Of a stretch of DNA of 32,287 nt, positions 1 to 7,661 are shown piece after piece. The DNA is taken from the NCBI GenBank assembly GCA_017438285.1, contig JAFRVY010000057.1, forward strand, positions 1-32,287, written 5' to 3'. Origin of the DNA: Bacillota bacterium. GTDB lineage: Bacteria > Bacillota > Clostridia > Peptostreptococcales > Anaerovoracaceae. The notes under the pieces are model-generated. The model was not told where the DNA came from. It saw only the letters and a program-made list of their open reading frames with translations, and made no database searches. Position numbers and translations under genes: made by a program. Within the stretch, counting starts at the first letter, position 1. Each line of letters begins with the position of its first letter.

Positions 1-141
1 CTGATCAATCCGAACGATCAGGATGCCATGAACCTCTACGAACGTGTGAAGCGGGGAGACGTTGATCAGTGTTCCTTCGGATTCGAGATCATCAGAGAAG
101 AGACCGAAATCAGCGATGATGGTTCGATCCACTGGACGATC
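1..141. repeat. Terminal direct repeat, copy 1 (circular contig overlap)
   Basis: These 141 bases are identical to 32147-32287. The prohead protease reading frame continues without interruption from the right end of the window into the left end, so this is most simply the overlap left by assembling a circular or circularly closed molecule. The unit length is then about 32,146 bp. An exact length of 141 is also a common assembler k-mer size, which favours an assembly overlap over a biological terminal repeat. Confidence 0.95.
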
Positions 142-309
142 AGAGAAGTGAAGCTGTACGAAGTTTCGGTGTGCACGTTCCCGGCATACGAGGAGACCGA
201 AGTAAGCGCCAGACAGCGCGATGCTGAGGTGATCCGCAAGCAGCGCAGGGAGCAGGCAAACGAAGCCTGGAAACAGGCAACACTGAAAAAACTGAAAGGA
301 GAGAACTGA
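1..309 (+). CDS. HK97-family prohead protease, C-terminal part (continues from 31574-32287)
   Basis: This is the C-terminal 102 residues of the capsid maturation protease. The frame is open at base 1 and continues from the end of the window once the 141-bp overlap is merged. The segment VDQCSFGF near bases 61-84 holds the candidate nucleophile serine of the HK97-type (S78-like) fold, and the matching histidine (LINHDT) lies in the right-end part. The C-terminus is highly charged and probably helical. The stop overlaps the capsid gene start by one base (TGATG), implying translational coupling. Family knowledge: the enzyme cuts the delta/scaffolding domain off the capsid protein and then digests itself inside the prohead. 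The ATG at 28 is internal, not a real start. Confidence 0.9.
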   Translation: MINPNDQDAMNLYERVKRGDVDQCSFGFEIIREETEISDDGSIHWTIREVKLYEVSVCTFPAYEETEVSARQRDAEVIRKQRREQANEAWKQATLKKLKGEN

Positions 310-1565
310 TGGCACTGAAAGTATTGATGCTCAAGCGCAAGCTCGACGAGAAAAAGAAGATGATGGAAGCTGCACAGGCAAAGGCAGAGGAACTGAACAC
401 TCGTGAAGCGGAGTTGGAAGCTGATATCGAAGCTGCCGAGACCGATGAAGAGAAGAAAGCGGTCGAGGAGGCAGTCGCAGAGTTCGAAACAGAAAAAGGC
501 GCGAACGAAGACGAAAGAACGGCGCTTGAAAAGGAAGTCGCCGGACTTGAAGCGGAGCTCGCGGAGGAAGAGAGAAAGCAGAAGGAAGCTGCTGAAAAGA
601 GAGAGAAAGAGGTACCACAGATGGAAGAAAAAGACCTGATCAAGGCACAGAGGGCAGCATTCGCAGATGCGATCCGCGGCAAGAAGGAAGTCAGATCCGA
701 CTACAACATGGCGAAGGGCAATAACGGAGACATCATCCCGAAGACAATCGCAGATGAAATCGTGACAAAGATCGCGAACATTTCACCAATCTTCGAGAAG
801 GCACACAGATACCCGGTCAAGGGCACCCTGGCGATCCCGTTCTATCCGGCATCCAGCTCACATGTGATCAACGCGGCATATGCTGCAGACTTCACTGAGC
901 TCGAAGCAAGCTCCGGAGATTTTGACTCAGTAGATCTGACAGGATACCTGGCAGGCGCACTGGCCAAGATCGGAAGAACCCTGGTCAACAACACCGACGT
1001 TGACGTAGTTCCGTTCGTAGAAGATCAGATGGCGGAAGCATTCAGAGCCTTCATCGATCAGGAAGCGATCAATGGATCAGCCAATAAGGCGGATGGAATG
1101 CTGACCGGTATCACACAGCTCGTAACAGGAACATACAAGTCAAGCGTAACGGCCGACGACCTGATCAAGCTGCAGTGCGCGATTCCGGACGCATACCAGC
1201 AGAATGCGGTATGGCTCATGGCATCAGCTACAAGAACGCAGATCAGAACTCTGAAGGACCAGGAAGGCAGATATCTGCTGAACAACGACATCACCGGAGA
1301 ATACGCAGGACTGCTGCTCGGCAAGCCGGTATATGTAGTTGACGCAATGCCTGCCATGGGCACCCAGAACAACCTGGCTGTCGTATACGGCGATCTGTCC
1401 GGACTGGCGCTGAAGTTCAGCGAAGAGCTGGAGATCCAGGTGCTCGAAGAGAGATTCGCAACACAGCACGCGGTCGGCGTAGTTGGATGGACTGAGTTCG
1501 ATGCGGCAGTAGAGAACGCACAGAAGCTCGCAGCGATCAAGATGGGTGGCTCGGACCCGGAGTAA
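309..1565 (+). CDS. HK97-fold major capsid protein with N-terminal delta/scaffold domain
   Basis: A 418-residue protein. About residues 1-110 are an almost uninterrupted acidic/basic helical coiled coil (ELNTREAELEADIEAAE region), typical of the delta scaffold domain removed by the prohead protease. From about residue 130 onward the sequence looks like an HK97-fold capsid: IIPKTIADEIVTKI, the FEKAHRYPV strand region and the late VYGDLSGLALKF segment. Length and gene order (portal, protease, capsid) match the family. The start overlaps the protease stop. The gene ends GGSDPE-stop, directly before a 12-bp hairpin and a beta-sandwich domain encoded in the -1 frame, so a longer minor form is likely. 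Confidence 0.93.
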   Translation: MALKVLMLKRKLDEKKKMMEAAQAKAEELNTREAELEADIEAAETDEEKKAVEEAVAEFETEKGANEDERTALEKEVAGLEAELAEEERKQKEAAEKREKEVPQMEEKDLIKAQRAAFADAIRGKKEVRSDYNMAKGNNGDIIPKTIADEIVTKIANISPIFEKAHRYPVKGTLAIPFYPASSSHVINAAYAADFTELEASSGDFDSVDLTGYLAGALAKIGRTLVNNTDVDVVPFVEDQMAEAFRAFIDQEAINGSANKADGMLTGITQLVTGTYKSSVTADDLIKLQCAIPDAYQQNAVWLMASATRTQIRTLKDQEGRYLLNNDITGEYAGLLLGKPVYVVDAMPAMGTQNNLAVVYGDLSGLALKFSEELEIQVLEERFATQHAVGVVGWTEFDAAVENAQKLAAIKMGGSDPE

Positions 1566-1596
1566 CGTCCCTATCTTCGCTGGCGATAGGGACGTT
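1564..1596 (+). promoter_or_regulatory. 12-bp hairpin spanning the capsid stop codon; candidate frameshift stimulator
   Basis: Bases 1564-1575 and 1585-1596 are perfect inverted complements (AACGTCCCTATC and its reverse complement) around a 9-nt loop. The stem begins inside the capsid TAA (1563-1565). No T-run follows, so an intrinsic terminator is unlikely. Its position just past the last capsid codons fits a structure that pauses ribosomes and promotes -1 frameshifting into the Ig-like frame. No canonical X-XXY-YYZ heptamer is visible; 1551-1562 (TCG GAC CCG GAG) is the likely shift window. Confidence 0.6.
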
Positions 1597-1855
1597 GACA
1601 CTAACTCCAGCATTTGATCCGGCCGTACTTGAATATGCGGTAGCCACATCTAATGCGACCAACAAGGTAACTGCGGTAGCAACAGATCCTGGCGATACCG
1701 TAACGATCATGAACGGAGAAGCGGAAGTCGAAAGCGGACAGAGCGCAACGTGGTCCGAAGGCGAGAATACGCTCACTATCACAGTAGCAGACAGAGATGA
1801 TCCGACGAACACGACGGAATACGAAGTGACGGTGACATACACGCCGGAAGTATGA
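1565..1855 (+). CDS. Cadherin/Ig-like beta-sandwich extension of the capsid protein (-1 frame)
   Basis: In the -1 frame relative to the capsid gene, this stretch encodes a complete domain of the bacterial cadherin-like beta-sandwich type. It starts at a first strand reading SLSSLAIGTLTLTPAFDP (about 1568-1621), continues with a VTIMNGEAEV turn, and ends TEYEVTVTYTPEV. The frame is open upstream well into the capsid gene. The only plausible independent start is a TTG at 1595, which has no ribosome binding site and would cut off the conserved first strand. I infer that it is made as a frameshifted C-terminal extension of a fraction of capsid subunits, displayed on the virion surface where such domains are thought to aid weak adhesion to glycans. 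A sequencing or assembly indel is the alternative. Confidence 0.7.
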   Translation, partial: TSLSSLAIGTLTLTPAFDPAVLEYAVATSNATNKVTAVATDPGDTVTIMNGEAEVESGQSATWSEGENTLTITVADRDDPTNTTEYEVTVTYTPEV

Positions 1856-1874
1856 TGCAGAGAGGAGACAAAAA

Positions 1875-2042
1875 ATGAAAGTTCGAGTAACGAATGATTT
1901 CATTGACCGTCACACCGGAGATCTGCACAAAGCGGGAGAGATCATGGAGGTAACAAAGAAGCGCCTCAATGAGATCAAGTCTGCCGGAGAGTTCGTTGAA
2001 ACGGTCAACGAAACAAAGATAACCAAAAAGGACAAAAAGTGA
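1875..2042 (+). CDS. Small conserved head-region protein (55 aa)
   Basis: A 55-residue protein (MKVRVTNDFIDRHTGDLHKA...) preceded by a good ribosome binding site (GAGAGGAGAC, 5-6 bases from the ATG). It is charged, with a lysine-rich tail, and lacks membrane or signal segments. It sits between the capsid gene with its extension and the first head-tail connector, leaving one base before the next ATG. Short proteins of this kind, with a strand-rich N-terminus (KVRVTNDF) and an xGE(I/V)xEVT-like centre, are common in this slot in siphoviruses of Gram-positive hosts. The exact role is unknown; an accessory head protein is a guess from position only. Confidence 0.75.
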   Translation: MKVRVTNDFIDRHTGDLHKAGEIMEVTKKRLNEIKSAGEFVETVNETKITKKDKK

Positions 2043-2043
2043 A

Positions 2044-2322
2044 ATGGATAACAGTACGATTCTGACAATTTTAAAAACAGATCTGCAGATCAGTGTAGAC
2101 GCCTACGATGACCTTCTGAATAATTTCATTCTTCTCGCGAAGAAGAACATCGAAACAGAAGGGATCACACTGACGGAGTCCGCAGAAGACGGGATGCTGG
2201 TCGAAACGTATGCGGCATGGCTGGCCAGAAAGCGCAAGGAGAATGTGCCTATGTCCAGGATGCTGCGCTATATGCTGAACAACCGGCTCCTGTCAGAGAA
2301 GATGAAGGCAGAGGAGGAATAG
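2044..2322 (+). CDS. Head-tail connector protein (HK97 gp6-like)
   Basis: A 92-residue, mainly alpha-helical protein (ILKTDLQISVDAYDDLLNNFILLAKKNIETEGITL). The pattern resembles the phage gp6-like head-tail connector family: a short N-terminal helix, an aspartate-rich turn, a helix of the LLAKKNIE type, and a terminal WLARKRKE segment. Such proteins form the ring beneath the portal that extends the DNA channel. Gene order (capsid, connector, head closure, gp10-like, tail terminator, tube) is the canonical one. Identification rests on pattern and order rather than a diagnostic motif. Confidence 0.8.
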   Translation: MDNSTILTILKTDLQISVDAYDDLLNNFILLAKKNIETEGITLTESAEDGMLVETYAAWLARKRKENVPMSRMLRYMLNNRLLSEKMKAEEE

Positions 2323-2323
2323 C

Positions 2324-2635
2324 ATGAGCTGCAGCGTTGCGAAATTGATAGCAGAAACGATATCCAGGAACGAGATCGGGGTCCCGGTCTCAACTGAAAC
2401 AGCTCGCCAGATTTACGTCTTTGAAAAATCCGTAACTGGAACAGAGTGGAGAGAAGCCGGACGGCGCGGGATCAACGCCGCCGTCTGTCTCACCACTCCG
2501 AGAGTCAACTACATGGGCGAAAAGATCGTCGAGTATAACGGCATGCGATACGGGATCTATCGGACATACATTGCAGGGGACGACATCGAGCTCTATCTGG
2601 AAGAGAAGGGAGGCATCTATGAAAGTAACGATTGA
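2324..2635 (+). CDS. Head closure / head-tail adaptor protein
   Basis: A 103-residue beta-rich protein (YVFEKSVTGTEWREAGRRGINAAV... then YNGMRYGIYRTYIAGDDIELYLEEKGG). Size, the late GIYRTYIAGDDIELYLE strand pair and its place directly after the gp6-like connector match the head-tail joining family (SPP1 gp16 / HK97 gp7-like), which plugs the filled capsid before tail attachment. The ATG follows a GAGGAGG site inside the end of the previous gene. The end overlaps the next gene by 17 bases. Confidence 0.75.
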   Translation: MSCSVAKLIAETISRNEIGVPVSTETARQIYVFEKSVTGTEWREAGRRGINAAVCLTTPRVNYMGEKIVEYNGMRYGIYRTYIAGDDIELYLEEKGGIYESND

Positions 2636-2999
2636 CGGACTTGCTGACGCCATTACGGACATTCTGGACGAGTACGAACGCGAATCGACAGCAGATGTGA
2701 AGAAGGTCGTCCGCAGAGTTGCGAATAAATGCAAGCGTGACATATCGGCCGGAGCGCCGGAAGGTCCGGGTGGATACAAAAACAGCTGGGCCACAAAGCA
2801 GACGAAGCTGACGGATCATGCGATGGAGATCACAATCTACAGTAGAAAGCCTGGGCTTCCGCATCTGCTGGAACACGGCCACGTCATGATCGCACACGGC
2901 AAGGTCTTAGGCACCGGTGGAGCGCGTCCGCACATCGGAAGAGCGGAGCAGGCTGCGAACAAGAAGCTGGAAGAAGATATCAGGAGGGAACTGTCATGA
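2619..2999 (+). CDS. HK97 gp10-like tail/neck protein
   Basis: A 126-residue protein starting at ATG 2619 (MKVTIDGLADAITDILDEY), chosen because AAGGGAGG lies just upstream; an ATG 48 bases earlier in frame has no such site. An N-terminal helix is followed by KKVVRRVANKCKRDISAGAPEGPGGYKNSW and a central HLLEHGHVMI...GARPHIGRAEQ segment. The H-x-L-E-x-G-H and 'rPHi' signatures are characteristic of the HK97 gp10 family, a neck or tail-completion component at the head-tail interface. It overlaps the next gene by four bases (ATGA). Confidence 0.85.
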   Translation: MKVTIDGLADAITDILDEYERESTADVKKVVRRVANKCKRDISAGAPEGPGGYKNSWATKQTKLTDHAMEITIYSRKPGLPHLLEHGHVMIAHGKVLGTGGARPHIGRAEQAANKKLEEDIRRELS

Positions 3000-3307
3000 C
3001 AGAAAGAGAACTGTACGAGCAGCTGCAGACTACGGGTCTGCAGGTGGCATACAGGGCATTCGATGAATCAGATGTCCCGGAGATGCCGTTCCTGGTGTAT
3101 TTCTTCGACAGGAGCAACAACTTCGGAGCAGACGGGCTGGTACACCAGAAGATAGATCACTATCAGGTGCAGCTGTTCACGAAAGAAAAGGACCCGGATA
3201 CCGAAGCGCTGGTGGAAGCCGCGCTCGGTTTCACTTTTTGGCAGAAGGAAGAATTTGAGGAAGACGATGAGGCATGCACCCGCATTGTCTACGAAATGGA
3301 GGTATAA
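2996..3307 (+). CDS. Tail terminator / tail completion protein
   Basis: A 103-residue protein beginning MTERELYEQLQTTGLQVAYRAF, with central FLVYFFDRSNNFGADGLV and HYQVQLFTKEKDPDTEALVEAAL, and an aromatic FTFWQKEEFEEDDE tail. An N-terminal helix, a central beta-meander and the 'YQVQLFTKxKDPxxE' segment are typical of small tail terminator proteins (lambda gpU fold group) placed immediately before the tail tube gene. Such proteins cap the tube and provide the head-binding surface. Translationally coupled to the gp10-like gene by an ATGA overlap. Confidence 0.75.
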   Translation: MTERELYEQLQTTGLQVAYRAFDESDVPEMPFLVYFFDRSNNFGADGLVHQKIDHYQVQLFTKEKDPDTEALVEAALGFTFWQKEEFEEDDEACTRIVYEMEV

Positions 3308-3309
3308 AT

Positions 3310-3870
3310 ATGGCAGCAAAAGTCAAGTTTAACATCAAAAACGCACACTATGCGCCAAAGACACAGAGCGGATGGGGGACACCGGTAGCGATTCCGGGTG
3401 CGGTCAGCGCATCCCTGGAGCCTCAAGGTGAGCTGACTCCGTTCTATGCCGATGGGATCAAGTACTACATCTCCGGCGGAAACGGCGGATATGAAGGCGA
3501 CGTAGAGTTCGCTCTGATCCCGGACGCATTCAGAAAGGCGATCCTGGGCGAAGCAGAAGATGCGAACCATGTCCTGTGGGAAGACGCGGATGCAAATCCT
3601 GTCGAATTTGCATTCGGATTCGACGTCGATACCGACGATGGCGTGATCAAGTTCTGGTTCTACAACTGCACGGCTTCCAGACCAAAGGTCGAAGCAGAGA
3701 CCAAGGAAGACACGGTAGAACCGAAGACAGATACGATCACGATCTCATGCGCACCGGGATCCGATGGAAGAGTCAGAGCAAAGACAACTGACGACACAAC
3801 CTCAACAGTCCTGAATGCGTGGTACGAGAGCGTATACGAGTACGCTGCATCTGCAGCACCATCTGCATAG
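3310..3870 (+). CDS. Major tail (tube) protein
   Basis: A 186-residue protein starting at ATG 3310 (MAAKVKFNIKNAHYAPKT), with AATGGAGG at about 3296-3303 as ribosome binding site. The pattern (VSASLEPQGELTPFYADG, GGYEGDVEFALIPDAF, VEFAFGFDVDTDDG, ASRPKVEAETKEDTVEPKTDTITISC) is that of the phi13-type major tail protein family in phages of Bacillota. These assemble as stacked hexameric rings around the tape measure. Gene order agrees: terminator before, chaperones after. The C-terminus is short and has no added Ig domain, unlike some relatives. Confidence 0.9.
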   Translation: MAAKVKFNIKNAHYAPKTQSGWGTPVAIPGAVSASLEPQGELTPFYADGIKYYISGGNGGYEGDVEFALIPDAFRKAILGEAEDANHVLWEDADANPVEFAFGFDVDTDDGVIKFWFYNCTASRPKVEAETKEDTVEPKTDTITISCAPGSDGRVRAKTTDDTTSTVLNAWYESVYEYAASAAPSA

Positions 3871-3892
3871 CAGTTAGACAGGAGGTCACGGA

Positions 3893-4243
3893 ATGGAAAA
3901 GACGGTTAAAATCGGCGAGAAAGAAATCAAACTGAAAACATCCGGGGCTCTGCCGAGGATCTACAGACTGTGGTTCAACAGGGATATCTTCAGAGACATC
4001 AATCTGCTCGCGACCATTGAAGATCCGGACGAGCTGGAAGCAGAGTCCATGGCTGTTTTTGAGAATGTGGCATATGCCATGGCGAAGCACGCTGATCCGA
4101 ACGGCATACCGGACGACATCATCGAGTGGCTGGGATCCTTTGAAGACCCGAGCACCATCTACAACATGATAGATGATGTGATAGAGCTCTGGAATGCAGA
4201 GAAGAAGGAAACGGCAAAGCCAAAAAAAGAATCAGAGAAATAG
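3893..4243 (+). CDS. Tail assembly chaperone gpG-like (zero-frame product)
   Basis: A 116-residue acidic protein (MEKTVKIGEKEIKLKTSGALPRIYRLWF...) with the usual chaperone start: a short beta segment, then helices rich in acidic residues (EDPDELEAESMAVFENVAYAM). It ends in a lysine-rich tail encoded by an A7 run. The gene sits between tail tube and tape measure, the universal position for gpG-like proteins, which coat the tape measure and recruit tube subunits. The ribosome binding site is GACAGGAGGTCACGGA. The AAAAAAA run near its end allows a -1 shift into the overlapping T frame. Confidence 0.9.
   Translation: MEKTVKIGEKEIKLKTSGALPRIYRLWFNRDIFRDINLLATIEDPDELEAESMAVFENVAYAMAKHADPNGIPDDIIEWLGSFEDPSTIYNMIDDVIELWNAEKKETAKPKKESEK
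4222..4229 (+). promoter_or_regulatory. Slippery A AAA AAA G, -1 programmed frameshift site (gpG to gpGT)
   Basis: In the gpG frame the codons read CCA AAA AAA GAA, and the heptamer A AAA AAA is a perfect -1 slippery site because both lysine tRNAs can re-pair. The -1 frame then stays open from 4228 to a TAA at 4414-4416. A -1 shift at this point between tail chaperone genes is one of the most conserved features of long-tailed phages, so function is very likely. Confidence 0.92.
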
Positions 4244-4416
4244 CGCGAGAGATGAATACCCCGCTGTTCATGCTGCGGTGTGTGCAGCTGGGTATTGCTA
4301 TTTCTGACTTGGAACTTCTCTCAATAGGAATGATAAACGACATGTTTATCGAACGACAGAACGACGATTATGAGTATCCGATCATCGCCACGAAGGCGGA
4401 TATAGATCGGCTCTAA
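4228..4416 (+). CDS. Tail assembly chaperone T extension (-1 frame, gpGT fusion)
   Basis: After a -1 slip at the A7 run, 62 codons follow in the new frame: ...RIREIAREMNTPLFMLRCVQLGI, then SDLELLSIGMINDMFIERQND and a YEYPIIATKADIDRL end. There is no separate ribosome binding site, so it is expected only as the C-terminal part of a fusion of about 174 residues. The T domain typically binds tail tube subunits while gpG holds the tape measure. The 'LLSIGMINDMFIER' helix is a frequent feature of T domains in phages of Bacillota. Confidence 0.9.
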   Translation, partial: RIREIAREMNTPLFMLRCVQLGIAISDLELLSIGMINDMFIERQNDDYEYPIIATKADIDRL

Positions 4417-4427
4417 AGGAATAAAAA

Positions 4428-7400
4428 ATGGCAGGGAACATCAAAGGTTTGACAGTCGAAATCGGAGGCGACACTTCGAAACTGTCAAAGGAACTGACAA
4501 AGCTGAACAGGCCGATAAATCAGATGCAGGGCGAACTGAAGAGGGTGAGCCAGCTGCTGAAGATGAATCCGGGGAATACTGCGCTCATTCGGCAGAAAAT
4601 GGAACTACTGAGTGCCAGCGTGGAAGAGACCGAAGGGAACCTCAAGGAACTTCGCGCAGCACTGCAGAGGGCATCTGCATCCGGAGCAACAGAAAAGAAC
4701 TCGGCCGGGTTCAGAAGACTGCAAAGAGAAATAACACAAACGGAAGCGCGCCTGAAAGAGCTTGCAGCTGAGCAGGCGCGTTTTGCTGTACAAAGCTCCA
4801 GAATAGGTGTCGCAGCGGCGAGGATAGAACAGTACGGCCAGAAGGCCACTGCAGCAGGTAATTCACTGCGCGGGCTGAGCATCGCGACAGGGCTGCTGGG
4901 CGGTCTGGCTGTCAGGACGACAGCAGAGTTCGACTCTTCCATGTCGAAAGTACAGGCCGTATCCGGTGCAACAGGCGGAGAGTTCGACCTGCTGAGAGAC
5001 AAGGCCCGGGAGATGGGCGCAAAGACAAAGTTCAGCGCGTCTGAAGCGGCTGAAGCCATGAACTACATGGCCATGGCCGGCTGGAAGACCAAAGACATGC
5101 TCTCCGGCATCGACGGTATCATGAACCTTGCGGCGGCATCCGGAGAAGACCTTGCGACGACGTCAGACATCGTCACGGACGGACTGACTGCGCTCGGTTA
5201 CTCCGCAAAAGATGCAGGACGCATGGCAGACGTCATGGCGGCTGCATCATCCAACGCGAACACGAACGTCTCCATGATGGGAGAAACATTCAAATACGCG
5301 GCAGCGGTAGCCGGATCCATGGGGTACAGCATGGAAGATGTGGCACTGGCGACAGGACTCATGGCAAACGCCGGAATCAAAGGCTCTCAGGCAGGTACCG
5401 CGCTCAGATCTACGATCTCACGGATGGCAGCGCCGACCAAACAGGTAAGCGCAGCGATGAAGTCGATCGGCGTGGAGATGACGAACGCCGACGGAACGGC
5501 AAGACCGTTCCGGGACGTCATGGTGGATCTGCGCAAGGGCATGGCGGATCTGTCGGAGACCGAGAAGACGCAGATCGCATCCACCATTGCAGGCAAGAAC
5601 GCGATGTCCGGATTCCTGTCGATCATAAATGCCAGCGATTCAGACTTCAATAAGCTGGCCGATGCCATCGACAATTCGGATGGCGCAGCGCTGAAGATGG
5701 CAGAAACGATGCAGGACAACCTGGGCGGTCAGGTCACGATCCTGAAGTCACAGATGCAGGAACTGGCCATATCCGTTGGAGATACTCTCGTGCCGATGGC
5801 CAAGAAAGCAGTAAAGGCGGCACAGAACCTGACAAACTGGTTCAACAACCTGTCTGCCGGAGGAAAAGACGCAGCGGTCAAGATTGGACTGATGGCGGGG
5901 GCGGCAGGTCCGCTCCTTCTGGCAACGGGCGGTATGGCGAAAGCATTCAGCGGCAGCGTTAAGGCAATAGCATCGGCCAAGGGTGCGATCGCAGCGATGA
6001 CGGTAGTTGAAGGAGAGGCAACAGTAGCGACGAAGCTCTTGGGCGCTGCACAGAAGGCAGTTCCATGGGTGGCAGCAGCTGCAGGCGCTGCACTGATTGC
6101 GAAAGCCATGGTAGACACATACAAATCTACACATGCAGCAACGCTGAAAGTGCAGGAGCACGCAAAAGCACGCCAGGAAGAGATAGACGCGATCAAAGGT
6201 GAAGCCAAGGAATCAGACTTCTATCTGCAGAAACTGAATGAACTTGCTGGCGTGGAAGACAAGACAAATGCTCAGAAAGAACTCATGCAAACGTATGTGG
6301 ATAAGCTCAACAGCTCTGTCAAAGATCTGAACCTCACATACGACGCAGAGAAAGACAAACTGAATCAGACGACACAGGCAATCAGAGATAAGATCCAGGC
6401 GCAGAAAGAAGAAGCCATGGCGGCAGCCTATCAGAAGAACGCGAAGGCGGCGCTCGAAGAGTACGTCAAGCAGCAGATGAAGGCGTCTGATGAACAGAGG
6501 AATTATAACCAGCTCAAAGAGAGATGGAACAGCCTGAGCGATTCAGAAAAGCAGACAGCAAAAACTCTGCAGGATCAGATGAGAGAATCCGAAAGAGCAT
6601 TAGACGAGTACAACAGTTCGATGTCCACGGCTCTGATAGATGCCACAAAGTGGCAGAACCAGGCGGCAAAGAACTCGGGAGCATGGAAGCAGCTGACAGC
6701 AGACGCGAAGGCGGCAGGCATCCAGATCCCGCAGTCTGTCAAAGACGGAATCAATTCCGGCAAGTATGTGATACCGACGACGGTATCAGAACTGGAAGCG
6801 CTGATCAAGTTTGACAACGCTGCGAACCGCGCTGTAGGAGACGGAAAGAAAACATCAGACAACCTCGCGCAGGGCATGCGTGAAGGAACCGTCACAGCAC
6901 AGCAGGCAGCAAAACAGCTGACGAATGCAGTCAAAGATGAAACAGGGAAGACCCCGGGACAGACAAAGGCAGACGGAAAGAAAGCCGGTCAGAGCTTCAA
7001 TCAGGGGCTGTCCGGACAGGCAGGCGGTGCGAAGACCGCAGGAAGCAAGGTCAAGGAATCTGCCAAGAGCGGCGCATCCGGAGGAAGCCTGAGCGGTCAG
7101 GGCCGGAGCATGGGCTCTACATATGGTTCCGGAGTAAGCGGGCAAAGCGGAGCTGCACAACAGGCAGGTAAAGCACTGAAAGATATGGCCAAGAGCGGTG
7201 CATCCGGAGGATCACTGAGAAGCATCGGTAGATCTTTAGGTGAAGGACTTGCAGCAGGACTGCGTGCAGCACTGGGTTCCGTTAAATCAGCAGCAAACGC
7301 ACTGGTAGCAGAAGCCAATAGGGCAGCAAAAGCGAAAGCGAAGATTCATTCACCGTCAAGATTATTCAGAGATGAAGTAGGTATGCCGATAGCGGAAGGC

Positions 7401-7661
7401 TTGGCAGCCGGAATGCAAAAGGGCACACCTTCGATTGAAGCGGCGTCAAAAAATATGATTACTGCGGCATCAAATACCGGTACGGCATCACTCACAGGTG
7501 GAGGGATGGCACAGATGAAAGAGAATATCAGTTCATCCTTCGACTATGCACAGATCTACAGCGCAATGTCTGCTGCAGTTGGCCAGATGCAGTTCAAGAT
7601 CATACTGAACGAGCGGGAGCTCGGACGCGGCATGCGAGGAATGGGGGTGAGCTTCGAGTGA
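4428..7661 (+). CDS. Tail tape measure protein (TP901-1 type core)
   Basis: A 1077-residue protein, the longest in the window. The N-terminal 140 residues are helical with coiled-coil character. Residues of about 170-370 hold the TP901-1-type tape measure core (FDSSMSKVQAVSG, AAEAMNYMAMAGWKT, AAASSNANTNVSMMGE, GIKGSQAGTALRSTISR). Hydrophobic stretches near residues 485-505 and 545-560 could interact with the host membrane during DNA entry. A long helical region and a Gly/Ser/Ala-rich segment follow (repeated KSGASGGSL near 880 and 925), then the terminal IHSPSRLFRDEVGMPIAEGLAAGM motif common in these proteins. By the usual relation of about 1.5 angstrom per residue this implies a tail near 150-160 nm. 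Confidence 0.95.
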   Translation: MAGNIKGLTVEIGGDTSKLSKELTKLNRPINQMQGELKRVSQLLKMNPGNTALIRQKMELLSASVEETEGNLKELRAALQRASASGATEKNSAGFRRLQREITQTEARLKELAAEQARFAVQSSRIGVAAARIEQYGQKATAAGNSLRGLSIATGLLGGLAVRTTAEFDSSMSKVQAVSGATGGEFDLLRDKAREMGAKTKFSASEAAEAMNYMAMAGWKTKDMLSGIDGIMNLAAASGEDLATTSDIVTDGLTALGYSAKDAGRMADVMAAASSNANTNVSMMGETFKYAAAVAGSMGYSMEDVALATGLMANAGIKGSQAGTALRSTISRMAAPTKQVSAAMKSIGVEMTNADGTARPFRDVMVDLRKGMADLSETEKTQIASTIAGKNAMSGFLSIINASDSDFNKLADAIDNSDGAALKMAETMQDNLGGQVTILKSQMQELAISVGDTLVPMAKKAVKAAQNLTNWFNNLSAGGKDAAVKIGLMAGAAGPLLLATGGMAKAFSGSVKAIASAKGAIAAMTVVEGEATVATKLLGAAQKAVPWVAAAAGAALIAKAMVDTYKSTHAATLKVQEHAKARQEEIDAIKGEAKESDFYLQKLNELAGVEDKTNAQKELMQTYVDKLNSSVKDLNLTYDAEKDKLNQTTQAIRDKIQAQKEEAMAAAYQKNAKAALEEYVKQQMKASDEQRNYNQLKERWNSLSDSEKQTAKTLQDQMRESERALDEYNSSMSTALIDATKWQNQAAKNSGAWKQLTADAKAAGIQIPQSVKDGINSGKYVIPTTVSELEALIKFDNAANRAVGDGKKTSDNLAQGMREGTVTAQQAAKQLTNAVKDETGKTPGQTKADGKKAGQSFNQGLSGQAGGAKTAGSKVKESAKSGASGGSLSGQGRSMGSTYGSGVSGQSGAAQQAGKALKDMAKSGASGGSLRSIGRSLGEGLAAGLRAALGSVKSAANALVAEANRAAKAKAKIHSPSRLFRDEVGMPIAEGLAAGMQKGTPSIEAASKNMITAASNTGTASLTGGGMAQMKENISSSFDYAQIYSAMSAAVGQMQFKIILNERELGRGMRGMGVSFE

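Noticed and set aside
1-141. Biological terminal repeat of a packaged linear genome
   Set aside because: A cos-type packaging module, the exact k-mer-like length and a gene running across the join favour a circular assembly overlap.
1595-1855. Independent gene for the Ig-like domain starting at TTG 1595
   Set aside because: No ribosome binding site, the start lies at the end of a hairpin stem, and it would delete the domain's first strand. The -1 fusion explains the sequence better.
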